Source of the DNA: Pyrenopolyporus hunteri | Lineage: Eukaryota > Ascomycota > Sordariomycetes > Xylariales > Hypoxylaceae | Assembly (NCBI GenBank): GCA_902806595.1 | Contig: CADCXC010000010.1 | Coordinates: 2,232,001 to 2,296,000 of the forward strand | Direction of reading: 5' to 3' | Length of the DNA stretch: 64,000 nucleotides | Shown here: positions 23,360 to 35,600 of the stretch, one piece after another | How the letters are laid out: the number at the start of each line of letters is the position of its first letter | Numbering within the stretch: position 1 is the first letter of the stretch | Notes under the pieces: generated by a model | Seen by the model: only the letters and a program-made list of their open reading frames with translations | Databases searched by the model: none | Told to the model about the DNA's origin: nothing | Position numbers and translations under genes: made by a program

Positions 23360-24655
23360 ATGGTCAAGATCCCGGTGTTTGAGGTAGAGCAATGGATGGA
23401 TAAGTACGAGAATACGCCAGGTGTGCTCAACATCGCCGAGACATGCTGCTCGTCCATTTCCATCGATCAGCTGAAACAATTTGACAACAGTCGAGAAAGA
23501 GATACACGCCCTCTCGTGGATTTTTCCACGCGGCTTACATACGGCGCAATCCGGGGCTCTGATGAGTTACGCCGGAACATCGCAGCCACGTATAACGAAG
23601 GTGCGGATACGAACACAACGGCCACTCCGCTGTCTCCTGAGAACATCCTTGTTACCCAGGGAGCCATCTCAGCCAACCTTCTAGTATTCTATAGTCTCGT
23701 CGGTCCTGGAGACCACGTTATTTCTGTATTCCCGACCTACCAACAGCTCTACTCCGTCCCAGAGTCTTTAGGCGCAGAGGTCTCACTATGGAAGCTCAGG
23801 TCAGAGAACGGGTACGTGCCTGACGTAGCAGAGCTCGAGACCTTGATCAAGGATAATACTAAGGCATGTCACTTCTCTTTTGATATCTCCGTGAAGATTT
23901 TACTCGTCATATCCCATCCATCATCTAACCTCATTAACTAGATGATTGTTATCAACAATCCCAATAATCCAACAGGAGCGACAACACCAAAGGAAGTCCT
24001 CGCCAAAATCGTTGATCTCGCTCGACGGCATGACATTATCGTATTCTCAGACGAGGTCTATAGACCGCTCTACCACAGTATCGGCTCAGCAAGTACCCCA
24101 CCATCGGCTCTCTCAATGGGATATCCCAAGGCCGTGGTTACCAGCTCAATGTCCAAAGCGTGGGCTCTAGCAGGTATTCGCATCGGTTGGATTGCATCGC
24201 GAGATACTTCCATCATCGAAGCCCTCGCATCCGCCCGCGATTATACCACCATCAGCGTGTCGCAGCTTGACGACCAAGTAGCACGGTATGCGCTGAGCGC
24301 CACCGTCCGGTCACAACTCCTAGCGCGGAACATTTCCTTAGCTAGGGAAAACCTGAAGCTGTTGGATCAATTCGTCCGGGATCACCCGACCACTTGTTAT
24401 TGGGTCAAACCGACGGCAGGTACTACGGCATTTGTGCAGTTTAGAGACAAGAACGGGGCACCGGTTGACGACGAAGCCTTCTGTAAAGATATCCTAGATA
24501 AGACCAAGGTTATGTTCCTGCCGGGGTCGCGCTGTTTCGGCCACGGACAAACCTCCTTCGACGGGTTCGTCCGCATTGGATATGTGGGCGAGACGCAGGT
24601 GCTACGCGAGGCGCTAGGAAAGCTCAGTTCATATCTGGCTGAATATCTTAAGTGA
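23360..24655 (+). CDS. class I/II PLP aminotransferase
   Basis: Fold-type I pyridoxal-phosphate enzyme of 405 aa in two exons, 23360-23863 and 23942-24655. The intron (23864-23941) starts with GC (GCATGT) and ends TAG; only this GC-AG cut joins DNTK to MIVINNPNNPTG in frame. Conserved features are the cofactor-loop region (LTYGAIRGSDELR, LVTQGAISAN), NNPNNPTG, the PLP-pocket SDEVY, and the Schiff-base lysine in SSMSKAWALAGIRIGW at about residue 240. A C-terminal Arg (VRIGY) probably binds the substrate carboxylate. No signal or membrane segment is seen, so it is likely cytosolic. The pattern recalls aspartate/tyrosine-type and capreomycidine-synthase-like enzymes; the amino acid handled cannot be named. 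It has no neighbour that fixes a pathway. Confidence 0.9.
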
Positions 24656-27035
24656 CAAGTTCGATAATCATGAAGGTTTTGGGATAGGACTATTAACTTA
24701 GGAAGACTCCATAAGCTGTCACTCGTATATTCACGCTAAGAGCTACGTAAGCTCTACGTTTTCAGATCCCTTAGAAGTTATTTACGTATGCCAAAGCACT
24801 TGCATAAGAGCCTTACTTTGAGGTAGGAGTTAGACTGTTGTGTTTATCTTTCTTTGGTGTGCGCTAAGGTAGTAATGGGATAGACCATTCATTTCTTATT
24901 AAAACCGCCGATAGGAACCGTGAGCATAGCTTAATCCTCATTAGCAGAAGTCGTTTGAACTATACAGAAGTCGTTCGGATTCCCTTTCTAAGCAGCTGGC
25001 CAATAAGGCCTTTAGCAACGGCAGGTATCCTCCTTAAAGTATGGGATATAGATAGTACCTAACCTTATGGATCTGTGTAAATAATACTTGAACATTAGCT
25101 AAAAGCCCCCCATTGTCTACTATATAGTAAGAAGTCTCGTCGCCATTCTAACACAAGGTCCACCAAGGATGTCTCCAGCGGAAATCCAAAGCCGAGTAGT
25201 ATCGGCTACAAAGTGCTGCATTAGTACCCGAGGCGCCTGGTGTCGAAACCCGTTATTAAGGGAAACACCACCTTCTCTAAAATGCAGATGCGAAAAAGCT
25301 TTCTATTCGCGCTATGAAGAGTTTATTAAATTGTTACATCTAGTCTTTGGTGCCTTGTACCTGGATCTAAACAAGGAGGGTAGTAATGGAGGGCAGCTGT
25401 CTATCTGCACTACTACGGTATTGCCGTAGTCCAACGCAGCAGATGTCAACACCGCATTGATACAACTACAGATTAGCATCCGGCAGACGGGAAGGCATCG
25501 CGTCATAAAGGTATCAGGTTGCGTCTCTTCGCCCTTCGATAGGGACTGAATTACTTGCACGTAGCGGTAGGCAAATCCTGCTCCGAGAAGCCCTGAGAGG
25601 TGAGGGACGCAAGACAGAAAAGAGGTTGAAAAAAGAGAAACGCAATGCGGGAGGGGGAAGAGAGACGTAAATAATTCTAGCGCCCGAGATAAAGATGCCA
25701 ATGAGGAGATAAGTCAAAGATATGTATGGTAGCATTCTCAGATCACGAGCTCTCAGACGGCTGCGTCTCCGCCGGGGATTAGGCAGATTGCATGAGATGA
25801 TCTGGCACCAAACACAGCATAGACGCCGCGCTTAGCTGGCGCTGACTTATGATTATTGTATCATCGTTCCACTGGGGAGATCGCGGGTATTTGGGCGTCT
25901 GCTTTGTCAAGAACGACAAAACAGAAGTATGAATTTTCCCTGCCTATCACTCAGCGCAGGTTAATCTCCTGCTTGGTTGAACTCTGGCGCGGAACGAGAC
26001 GATTACGATAAAAGTCTGGTCCCATACAATATACCGGGGCTGGCCCGGATCCAGACTCGCATAAGAATTACGCGAGCAAGTGTCAGCCATTAATCAGCAA
26101 CCAAGACTATCCCATCATTCCAGATTGGGGTAAAGGAAAGGCACCAGAGTTGAACTAGAATGCGGGAATGGGGCCCGTCAAAGTGCTGTTGGAGCCGCAG
26201 GGCAAAACTACGTGCTTCCTAGGGAGCATTTGTAACGGCAGACTACATGGACAGTCGCATCGTGGGACTCTAATGGAAATCCGATTGGCATATACCACAG
26301 GAAACACTTAATTCTGTATGTGGAGGAACTCCAAGGGGAGGAGGTATTTCTCCGTGGCTCAGGTCGGACGATATTCGCCGCGACACCTCCTATAAGCGCC
26401 TGCAGATTAATTAGCATAATTACGACACCGGTATGCGTCGAGCATGAGGAAACCTCGGGTAACCTTGTTGGTTGTTTACGAGGTGTGAAGGCCCGGGGAT
26501 ATGCAGAAGCTATCGGATACTAGGCGGTTTGAGATGCGGCGCCACTGCTACCCTGCACCCCGGGTAGTCAAGCTGCTATGCCGATGGGTGAGTGGAGATT
26601 GTAACGACTATTGCTGGGCTAAGCTTGTTGGAGGAGTAATATGAACGAGACCGAAGAGAAGAGACCGAGATCGAAGCTTCAAACCGCATACCTACCGCAA
26701 AACGCGATCGACTAAGGTTGCAACATACATACAAAGCTACATGTCGTCTTATTAATGATGATGAAAGAAAAATAAGCAGAAAGCTAAACGCACTATCCCA
26801 TCTCCACATCGAGATCAACGGCGCGCATTAGCGGCCATGTCCATCATGTCGTGCTGGATAGAGACGAGTATAAAGACGACGGGATTCCAGCGCCGATGAT
26901 GTTGCTCTGTCCCACATCCCACTGATAGATATATATACCGGAACAATATCTCGGCTTCTCTATAATTTCACGAGTTTCTCCTTTTCTAACAAATCCAGCG
27001 AAGCACTTAGATACCCCGTATTTCATTCATTCGCA
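24656..27035. other. intergenic, no gene seen
   Basis: About 2.4 kb between two plus-strand genes. Short ORFs near 25169-25735 and 26208-26818 lack family motifs and overlap each other on both strands. A TATA-like run precedes the WrbA-like gene. Confidence 0.5.
26926..26938 (+). promoter_or_regulatory. TATA-like element of the WrbA-like gene
   Basis: The sequence tagatatatatac lies about 100 bp before the start codon at 27036. It is assigned by position and composition only. Confidence 0.3.
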
Positions 27036-27968
27036 ATGGCTCCCAAGATTGCTATTGTTTACGTGAGTTATTCTCCTTTGTCCCTATCCATGCTATACCC
27101 CAGGCCTCGGGGAAAGGGGAGGGGGAGGGTCGACACCGAGACATACAGACTATTGAATATTCTTCGGAGGAGAGGGGTGGTGTTGCATACCCAGACTCGG
27201 GGCCAGTCGTGAGACATAGCTCAACTTAGGCGGCCAACCCCCCTTACATACTACCGAGTCATGTCTCTCCCATAATATATACTGGGTCTAAAGCCACTAA
27301 CATTTCCTGTTACACCACAGTATTCTACATATGGCCATGTCCGCCAACTAGCTGAGGCCGAAAAGGCCGGCATCGAGAAGGCCGGCGGCACCGCCGATAT
27401 CTTCCAGTAGGAATTCCCTACACATCTCCTTCTTACCATGTTCTAACAAGTAAACAGGATCCCAGAGACTCTTTCGCAAGAGGTTCTGACGAAGCTACAC
27501 GCACCGGGCCCGGCCCCTGACGTGCCCATCTTATCTGACCCCACGACTCTCGAGTCGTACGATGGCTTCTTGCTTGGTATCCCGACCCGCTACGGCAACT
27601 TCCCCGCACAATGGCGTGCGTGGTGGGACCAGACCGGCAAGCAATGGCAGTCTGGAGGCTTCTACGGCAAGATGGCCGGTCTCTTCATCTCGACGGCCTC
27701 GCTAGGCGGTGGCCAGGAGTCGACCGCGCTCGCGGCCATGTCCACCCTCACCCACCACGGCATCATCTACGTCCCCTTCGGCTACGCCAAGGCTTTCGGC
27801 GCCCTGACGGACCTATCTGAGGTCCACGGCGGCAGCCCCTGGGGCGCCGGCACCTTCGCTGCTGGCGACGGCTCGCGGCAGCCTACCGAGAAGGAGCTCT
27901 CCATCGCCCAGACCCAGGGTGCCGAGTTCTACAAGACCGTCGCTAAGTTCGTTTCCGGCTCGGCGTGA
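27036..27968 (+). CDS. WrbA-like NAD(P)H:quinone oxidoreductase, flavodoxin fold
   Basis: FMN enzyme that reduces quinones by two electrons, protecting against redox cycling. Main product 207 aa from three exons: 27036-27062 (27 nt), 27321-27406 and 27458-27968. It starts MAPKIAIVYYSTYGHV, the FMN phosphate loop of the WrbA/Pst2/Ycp4 family. Further family stretches are DGFLLGIPTRYGNFPAQWRAWWDQTG, SLGGGQESTALAAMSTLTHHG and GGSPWGAGTFAAGDGSRQPTE. The frame closes with TGA at 27966-27968, matching the length of short family members. Directly after the stop come CTA and 44 more open codons (separate entry). Codon use is strongly C-biased, suggesting high expression. A 258-nt first intron separates the tiny exon 1. 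The next gene (an MFS transporter) is convergent. Confidence 0.93.
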
Positions 27969-28103
27969 CTATATGATGGTGCTCAGAAGGAAGAGGCAAA
28001 GCTTAAGTCCGATGCTGCAGCCACGCAAGGTGGAAAGGAGAAGAAGGAGAAGAAGAAGGGCGAGGGTCCCTGCGGGTTGCCGACCAAATGCATAATCCTG
28101 TAG
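27966..28103 (+). other. predicted stop-codon readthrough extension with CaaX box
   Basis: The WrbA-like frame continues without any stop from the TGA at 27966 to a TAG at 28101-28103. The stop context is TGA-CTA, the short motif known to allow several per cent readthrough in fungi and animals. The 44-residue extension has an alternating Lys/Glu part, a polybasic run (KEKKEKKK) and ends GLPTK-CIIL. C-I-I-L fits a CaaX box, with Leu last favouring geranylgeranylation. Readthrough would give a protein of 252 aa. From memory, yeast Ycp4 is also longer than its short paralogues and has been reported as lipidated; I could not check this. The stop context, frame and tail are seen in the sequence; the lipidated product is inferred. 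Confidence 0.6.
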
Positions 28104-28278
28104 ACGATTTATCAGCCAAGATGATACCACTAAAATAATACAATATGTTGACCAATTCCCTTTCCGCTTTTCATATTCTCATGTCTCTTTTATGCACTAT
28201 ATACACACCCATTACGCTATCAGCTTGCGACGCCTAGATGGTACTTAGGTAGGTAATATATAGCTCAGCCCAACCCCG

Positions 28279-30053
28279 TCAATCCCCCTTACTATTCCTC
28301 ATCTTCCGTAAATGTAAGACCTGCGTGCCCACAAACCCAACGCCGCCCACAAACAACGTCGCGGCACAATACGCAATTAAGCCGTCCCAGGCCCTCTCGT
28401 CATCCACATCCTTCAAAATCGCACCAGCGAGCGGCGTGCCCACCAGCACCGCGATACCTATAAATGCAAACAGCATGCCCATACGAGTACCCAGGCGTCC
28501 CAAATCCGGAGTGAGACTGACGATAGCGCTAGGGGGTAAGCTAGTAACGCCACCGTTAAAGAAGCCAAACAACAGGGCGAAGGCGATGGTTCCAGCGAGG
28601 TCGCGCACGCCAAGCCAGGCGAACGCCATAACGCTGGCACCGAGCGTGGTGGCGGCCAGCACGACCATAGAGCCGAGGTAATCAGCGACGAAGTTGGGCA
28701 GCACGCGGCCGAAGACGCTGCCGGCGTTCAACAACGTCACAAGGTACGCGGCCAAGTCGGCGCTAGCGATCCCGCGCCGCAACGCGAACAGCTGTATGTA
28801 GAAGAACGGCACGTACATCCCTATAAACGCGAATAGGCCCGACACCGCGAAGCTTATGAACGGCACGTCCCGCAGGGCGGACCGGTCGATGAAGGCGCGC
28901 TTGTTCCGAGGTCGCGCAATGCGTGGACGCACTTTGGATAAGTTGTTAGCGAAGGACCAGGTACATCTATTTTTAAAATGAGAAACTCAGGGGCTAAAAC
29001 ATGTCTTGGGTGTGATGGTTCCTTAGACGCCTTGGATCGTAAAAGGGTGGGTGGGGGTTTCCAACCCGTAACACCGGCAAAAAGGGAAAAAGGGGAACTC
29101 GAGAATACGTACTGGAAGCCAGCGGCACGACCAACAGCCCCAGCATGATAAACGCCACCACCCGCGTAGCCCAACCGAAGCCTATCTGCGGCTGCAACCT
29201 GCTAAACAGAATGGAGAACACGATCCCGCCCACCGGTGAGCCCGCAGACTGCAAGCCGAGGGCCAGCGCGCGGCGGCGAGCAAAGTACTGGCTGAGGATG
29301 GCCGCGGACGGGAGGAACAAAAGGCCGCATCCAACACCCACGGTGACGCCCTGGGCGAGCAAGACCTGCCAGTACGTATGACACAGGGAGGCCATGAACA
29401 TACCGAGGACGACGAAGACGGAGCCGGCGAGGATCAGGGCGCGGAAGTAGCCGGCATCGAACAGGGGGCCGGAGACGAGGCCGCCGACGTTGAGCAGGGC
29501 GCCCTGCAGCGAGCCGATCCAGCTGATGTCCGAGGAGGAGCGGTCGCGCAGCAGCACCGTCTCGTAGTACGTCTGGTACACGCCGAACGAGTTGATGAGC
29601 CCCCACGTCGCCAGCATGACGATGAAGGCGCCGACGACTTGGACCCACGCTGTTAGGCCGCCACTATTCGCGTAATATTAGCGGAACGGTTCTATCCGGT
29701 TTGCTTGGTAGGTAGGTAGGTGAACAAGTGTTGGCGATTTAAAGAACTCGAGAGCTTCATAGTGAGATTCTCTGAGATCTTAAGGGTTATCTACTCAGGT
29801 GGGCTCATAATAGAGAGTAGCACCCTGAAGCAGGTTTCACACACATAAATATGTGTGAAGTCAGGCAAGCTATGTCATTCAACACGAAATATACATACTC
29901 CGGAATCTCATCACGCCCCGGCACTCCAGCCGGCGATGTCACCGTTGTGTCTTGAAGGGTCTCACCATGCTCCGTACGGTCCACGGAGCCCTCGACGACC
30001 TCCGTCCCGATCTGAGTGCTTGGGTCAATATTGCATTCCTTTTCCTTTTCCAT
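28279..30053 (-). CDS. MFS transporter, monocarboxylate porter type
   Basis: Plasma-membrane permease of 452 aa in three exons: 30053-29899, 29663-29113 and 28931-28279. After a hydrophilic head of about 50 residues the join gives EIPDGGLTAWVQVVGAF, the PDGG-x-x-AW signature of fungal monocarboxylate-transporter-like MFS proteins (SLC16/MCH group). About twelve hydrophobic segments follow, six before and six after a short basic loop (RPRIARPRNKRAF) near the middle. The motif LARGVTVG-like region after helix 4 and the RRRALALGLQSAGSPVGG stretch are typical. Yeast relatives (Mch) move riboflavin or unknown monocarboxylates, so the substrate is open. The start is the ATG at 30053. Two GT-AG introns with CTAAC-like branch sites support the model. 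Confidence 0.92.
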
Positions 30054-31251
30054 AGCGGGCACCGGCTTGGTGGTAAGCAGCCAAAGAAAAAAGCCTATCC
30101 TTCGCTTCCGCGTCCGGACTATTAATGATCGATAATTCTAGGCTTCTTAGTCCTATTTACCCCGGGTTCTCCGCACTGCCCGGTTGAAATTATCGGCTCG
30201 GGCCTGCTGAGTATGAGGGAGGGGGCTAAAAAAGAGAGGATTAAATCAAAAGTATAACTAAAGTATAACCAAGTGGTATAGTATAAGGAGTATACAATAG
30301 ACGTTATTTCTTCCCTCGCATTACCGCATTCTACGCTTTTATACTATTCTGTCTTAACATGCTAGGGGTCGTTTGCTCATATGGAACCTACGTGCCGCAA
30401 TGAATTATTAATCAGACGAATACTAACAGTCATACTACGGAGGCCGCGGCCAAAATTTCCGCACTTCCACTTCGTACTCACCCAGGTAAAATAAATCGTG
30501 GGGAAGTGGAGGTAGTATTCTGAAAAGTCGGTAATCCGATACCGCCTTTTGCCTAGCTACCTGGTATGCTTGGTCTCTTGCGTGATTTCGATACGGTCTG
30601 ATCGCCAAATAAGCATTCCGCAGCTTCTGATCTTATGCTTAAAATGGCGAAGTTGGAACCCGTGGGCTTCTACTTAGGTAGGTAGTTATCGTACAGAGAC
30701 ACCATAATTTCTAATCCGTAAGAGCGTCAAATATATGGGTTTGAATCCACTCATCCTGTCCTTAGTGAAAGCGGTTGCAGCATATTACATGTACATACGT
30801 AGAATAGGGAGCACTTAATGCTATAGCATTATACTAATCAAGACCAAAGAGGAAATGATGGAAGCTATGTAAATTTGAACGCAAACTACAATAGATAAGT
30901 GGTATATGTATCATAGTTACGCCCCGAATAATACTATTTTCAAGTCGAGATAGGATATTCCCTCGGGTTATCCATCTTCTGTTCGGAAATGGACCTCCGA
31001 TTACCAAGACGCCTTGCATTTAAATACAGAATTCGTCTCGTCTCGTGTCATACCAGCACCCATATGCTATTGACATATTTAGCTCCCAAATATCAAGGAA
31101 ATTTACTAATATCTCGCTTATAGCCACTTAGTTATATGCTGTCTCCTGCGATTCCGCGCCGTTAGGCTCGAGCTATCCTCTGATAAGGCCGCCGATGGAA
31201 GCGTATTAGGCGACCTTGATCCGGCATAGAAGAAAATGCTCGGGCAGGTAA
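30054..31251. other. intergenic, no gene seen
   Basis: About 1.2 kb between two minus-strand genes, AT-leaning in places, with a TAGG patch at about 30676-30687. No ORF with a recognisable domain is present. Confidence 0.55.
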
Positions 31252-32648
31252 TCAAGGGTGAGGATTGTTGGGATGCGCAGTTGATGGTTCGATCACAATC
31301 CTTGGTAATCTCCCTAAGTGAAGGCTGGGCAACTGGGGAATTCCGCCTACTCCTCTCGAGGGTCCCGCCGAGGTTCCGTCGTGAGAGGCATTGATGGCTG
31401 AAAGATCTCCACCATCAATCTGTGGGCTTAGCCTTCGATCATGCCCGTGCGCTGGGCCCGTGTAATCCGGTGGGGGTTCATTAAACAGAGGCGTCGCGGC
31501 TCCTGACCTGGCATCGTCCAGGCTGACATCCTCGTAATCTGGCGGAGGCATCTCAACATCACCTAGATCAGCCTCGCTAATTATTTCCGGGCTCGATCCG
31601 GCTCGCGTGTGGCAACTTCCTATCCGTGGCGTCGATGCGCCAGACCTTAGTCCCGGAGATGGGAATTCGCCATCAAGACTTATAACAGAGCTGGCACTCC
31701 GGCCTCGATGATGCGACTGAGCCGAAGGTGAGCGCGTCGATATAGCGATGCTTGCCGCGTCCGATAATAATCCCGTTGCTTCACTCCCGTGGCTGCTCGT
31801 GCGGACCCTAGTGCCGTTGAGCTGGGCTACGCCGAGCTCATGATAGCTAACGCTAGATACAGCACGTTGCCGCCTATCTTTAATCTGTCCATACGCATCG
31901 CGTAAGTCGTCTACAACGGTATTGTCACGTGCCGCTCGCCTCTGAGCTGCCAATTCGCTTAACGCCGCTGTATCTCCTCGGGCCCTCGCCTCTTGGGCCA
32001 GACGACGTCGTTCTTCCCGTTCAACGCGCTCGCGTCTTCTGGCTTCTCGTATTTGAAACAACGTCTCCATCTCTTCTTCTCTCATGTTCTCCATTTCCTC
32101 GGCTGTGGGGTATTCCACCACGATATCGACCCCATCGCGCTCCCCTTCACGGCCAATGACTTGCTCATTCTCATTCGCCTTTGTCCGGTACGCAGGAAGA
32201 GTTATAACGGATCGAACAGACGTATTCCTATCCACTTGCGATACCGTGCTGTTCCGGTTCGTTTCCGTGACTGCGGGTGTAGAAGCTGCTCGGTTGTCGC
32301 GCCGCCTTCCGTTCCGATGGGTAGATGATTCAATAGATTCGGTGTCGAGAGTCCGCCGATACTTCCCTCGTTTCGCGCCTCCAAACCCGAGTCTCGCCTT
32401 GTGGCGTGTAAAACAGAAGACAAGGAGAAGGGCTAAAAGTATGGCCCCGATGATGCCGATGATCTACAGCAAACGCGAAACCTCCGGTTAACGAAATAGA
32501 TTGGATCGAAGGCTAAATCGGATTAACTTACAACGAATATCGTTTTAGAAGGGCCACCTTCGGCTCTAGATTTCAAACTCGGGCAGGTCGGGCAATGGTC
32601 GTTGGCGCTAGGCGGGAGGGGAACGGGAATGCGGTAGGGGAGTAGCAT
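31252..32648 (-). CDS. single-pass membrane protein with two PPxY motifs, possible Rsp5 adaptor
   Basis: Protein of 442 aa in two exons, 32648-32532 and 32463-31252. A short head containing CPTC is followed by one transmembrane helix (about residues 36-58, rich in Ile/Leu/Val/Ala) ending in a basic stop-transfer stretch (RHKAR). The remaining 380 residues are cytoplasmic: a Glu/Arg-rich coiled region (MENMREEEME to RRLAQEARARG), then a Ser/Pro-rich disordered tail with two PPPDY motifs, the ligand type bound by WW domains of Rsp5/Nedd4 ubiquitin ligases. Small single-pass PY proteins such as yeast Rcr1, Ssh4 and Bsd2 steer Rsp5 to membrane cargo, so an adaptor role is plausible but inferred. 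I did not recognise a named orthologue. Confidence 0.75.
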
Positions 32649-35600
32649 GGTAAGATACAAACGAGTGACTATAGTGCGATATTCTGCGACGTTGTCGGGG
32701 ACGACACCCGATCTTGCAGGTTGGCGGCCGACGGACCCGAGACTATCGCAGGGTGGGCGCCGTACGCATGACTACGGCAACTGGCCGAGTATGTTCGAAT
32801 CCACTAAGCCTGCCGACGGTATTGACGATAGCCACCGAGCCGATTCCGATTGTATATGAAAGAGGCGGGTGAACGCAGATGGAGATAATAGCGGCGGAGC
32901 TAATAACAGGAAGACGGTTCGGGCCTTGCGGTGATTGCACTATGGATGGTCGAACTCGGAATGTAGATGAGATGAAGTTGAATTCGCGATGTATTTGGGA
33001 AGGTACGGGATCGATGGCGATTGATAAACCGAGGCGTTCCTAGGTCGCGGACCGATTCAACAAGGGGCTTATGCCTGCGTGGTCTTCAATTCAAGCTCTG
33101 TTGGGACGAATAACGGCGTCAGTCAACCTCGGGATTAGTATGCGCTCTGAGCTGCAGTCCTATTAATAAGCAGGTAAAGGAAAATGAAGCTGCCCGAAGG
33201 GGGTTAATACGAAATTGTGATTGAGAACTATGTGTTGTACGCAGGTGCGTAGTCATAAATCGTAGGAGAAACGAGAGGCTACCTGTATGTGGATGTGGTA
33301 GATAGACTGTAACAGAAAGAGGTGAAGGTGAGGTGAAAGTGGAAGAAGACGGGAAAGTCGCAGATGGAAGCTGGCGGAGTGGGGGCAGAGAAAAAGAGAC
33401 CAAATGGAACGAGTTACATGGAGGAGGGTCTTGTACAACAGTTACAGAACCCGGCAGCTGCGGTACGCACACACACACAAGATAGGTACTGGACCTACCT
33501 AGGGACCAGAGAGCTTTCCTAGGGCTGCGCAACAGCAGGCAGGCAGGCCATAAGAAGGCACAGGCGGACAAGGGTCTCGACGGTAGGTTACTGTACGTAC
33601 ATAAGCCTCGACCCTTCCATTTCGAGGACCCGCGACTAATAGAGAGATATTGGACTTTTTGCCGTAGTAGGTTAGGTTAGGTAAGGTTAGGTACCTCGCT
33701 ATAGCTTGGGGTAGGTAGGGTACATTTGGGTACCTAGGACGGGTGAGCCGAGCAGGTAATTGGCTGATATCAATTGATGCTATTACCTGCCTATACGTAT
33801 TGTACCTACCTGCCTACCCTCCCATTTATGCCCTCTCACCTGCCAATGTCGCCGTTTAATTCGATTTAACTTTGTGGTCGTGGTCATAGGCCTAACCTAA
33901 GGGAGGTACCTAGGTTCCCGAAGTGTTAATTACCGTACTTCTCATTTATCTTATTCTCCTCTTAAACCCCATCGAATTCTTCTTCATTACATCCATCCCT
34001 ATACGAGAGATATCTACCACCTACCTAACGCAACGCAACACAACACAATATACATACCTAGGTACCTATACTACGAAGTCTAAGACCTACGTATGCAGCG
34101 CGGAATACGTACAACTAACACTTCCCGCTACATGTATTGTACGATGAGATCAGCGAAACGGAGTTTACAAAAGCCAGAAAGCCGTGCCATGCCGTGGCAT
34201 ATCAGCCCCATCGGGGCTTGTTGTCTTTGAATCCTTCGAAAAGTGCACAGGCTGGGTTCCCCCCGGTCTGCATAGCTGGTCGACGTTGAATTTTACATCA
34301 TCTAATCGCCCGATGCGGATATTTCTAGCTCCTTGAGATGCTAGACCAGTTCCGTTTTGCAGAGGGACAAGAAGATGCGACGTAACAATGGCTTATCTAG
34401 ATCAACGGTCGTCGACAGCCCATGTATTTGGAATTTCTATACACCCCAATGCCTCGACGCTATGTAAAAGGTAGGTATGTATGCATAATGAAGGATAATA
34501 TAAGCTGACCTATCGAACCCGTGGACACGTTCCTAAACAAGGAAGACAAGAAAGTATATTCTTCTACCTATGGATGTGTATACGAATTCTCGTCCCAGCC
34601 CGTCATCTACGCAGTATTCGTCTGGTTCGAGAGTCATGCGGGCTGCCTCAGACTTACCTCTATTTGATATAGCTAAGTCTTATGCATGTATCTCGCCTAC
34701 TTGCTTGCCCACGGGCGCCAAAGCAATGTAACCTCGAGAGAACCCCCAATTTGAAGATTCTTTTTTTCCTTTCCCTTCTATTTTCTCATCACCATCCTTC
34801 CCTTCTGTCTTCTTTTCCACCGGCTAGCTACGTCATCAACGATCTTTATAAAATAAACCGACCTTCCTGCCCGACTTCGATGGAAACGTTTCAGTGCCCC
34901 CCTGATGCGCTGGTCCGTGGCTGTGGTTCACCAGGACCCAACTGCGCCTTGTTGGTGCTCTGAGCGTGTCCTGCGTATCACACCCCCGGGTCGATAGCGC
35001 TAGGGCTGCCGGGTCCCTGGGAATTTTCCCTGTGCTAGAGTAGCATCGTGCTAAACGCCCTGTCTTGTGTAGAGTCTTGGCGGAGACGTACGTAGAATTG
35101 CAGAACCTGCCCGTTGCCGAGGGGAGTTGGTTCCGGGGATGACCGCGCGGAACGAGAAGATCAGATGCCACTAGGTAGGTAGGTACCTAAGCTATCACTG
35201 TATTACATGAACAATTCTCGTCCGGTTTCCTTAGGTGCCTCATACCTGTAATGGCTTCATGTTCTTGCCGTTGTCGAAGCTCTAAAGGTTCTTAGATCCT
35301 AACGTGGTACTCGTTGTAAGTTTTATAAGACATACATATATAAACACGAGCTTCCTTGCTTACGACGCACAGCATGTCAGACAATGTCTTCGATCTTCCT
35401 GAGACTATTAGCCGGGAGATCGGAAGCAGCAAGGGGACCTCCAATCAATCTTCTTATATGCTAACACCTTTCAGCTGGGCGGTGAGACACACATCAGGTA
35501 CAGCGCATCGTGCCTGTTTGTTAATCGTTAATCAGCGCATACACTACCATATACCTAGGTAGGTAGGTAACTCTCCCATGTTTGATTAGAGTGCTATTTA

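Noticed and set aside
25312..25735. Two overlapping minus-strand ORFs with hydrophobic segments
   Set aside because: Hydrophobicity comes from T-rich composition; no family motif, no supporting intron signals.
27951..27986. A 36-nt or 48-nt intron that would remove the WrbA stop and join the CaaX tail in frame
   Set aside because: GTTTCC to CTCAG (36 nt) is below the known size limit for spliceosomal introns, and the 48-nt option starts GTCGCT, a poor donor. Readthrough is the simpler reading, but junction reads should be checked.
206..30053. Secondary-metabolite or catabolic gene cluster (transcription factor, SDR, aminotransferase, MFS)
   Set aside because: These genes are spread over 30 kb and separated by Nog2, a mitoribosomal gene and an ABCG transporter; no synthase or P450 is present.
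33119..33571. 150-codon minus-strand ORF upstream of the PPxY membrane-protein gene
   Set aside because: It is dominated by Ser/Pro/Leu/Phe from a CT-rich strand, more like a leader region than a protein.
34836..35171. 111-codon minus-strand ORF
   Set aside because: No domain, no conserved-looking blocks, and surrounded by microsatellite-rich intergenic DNA.
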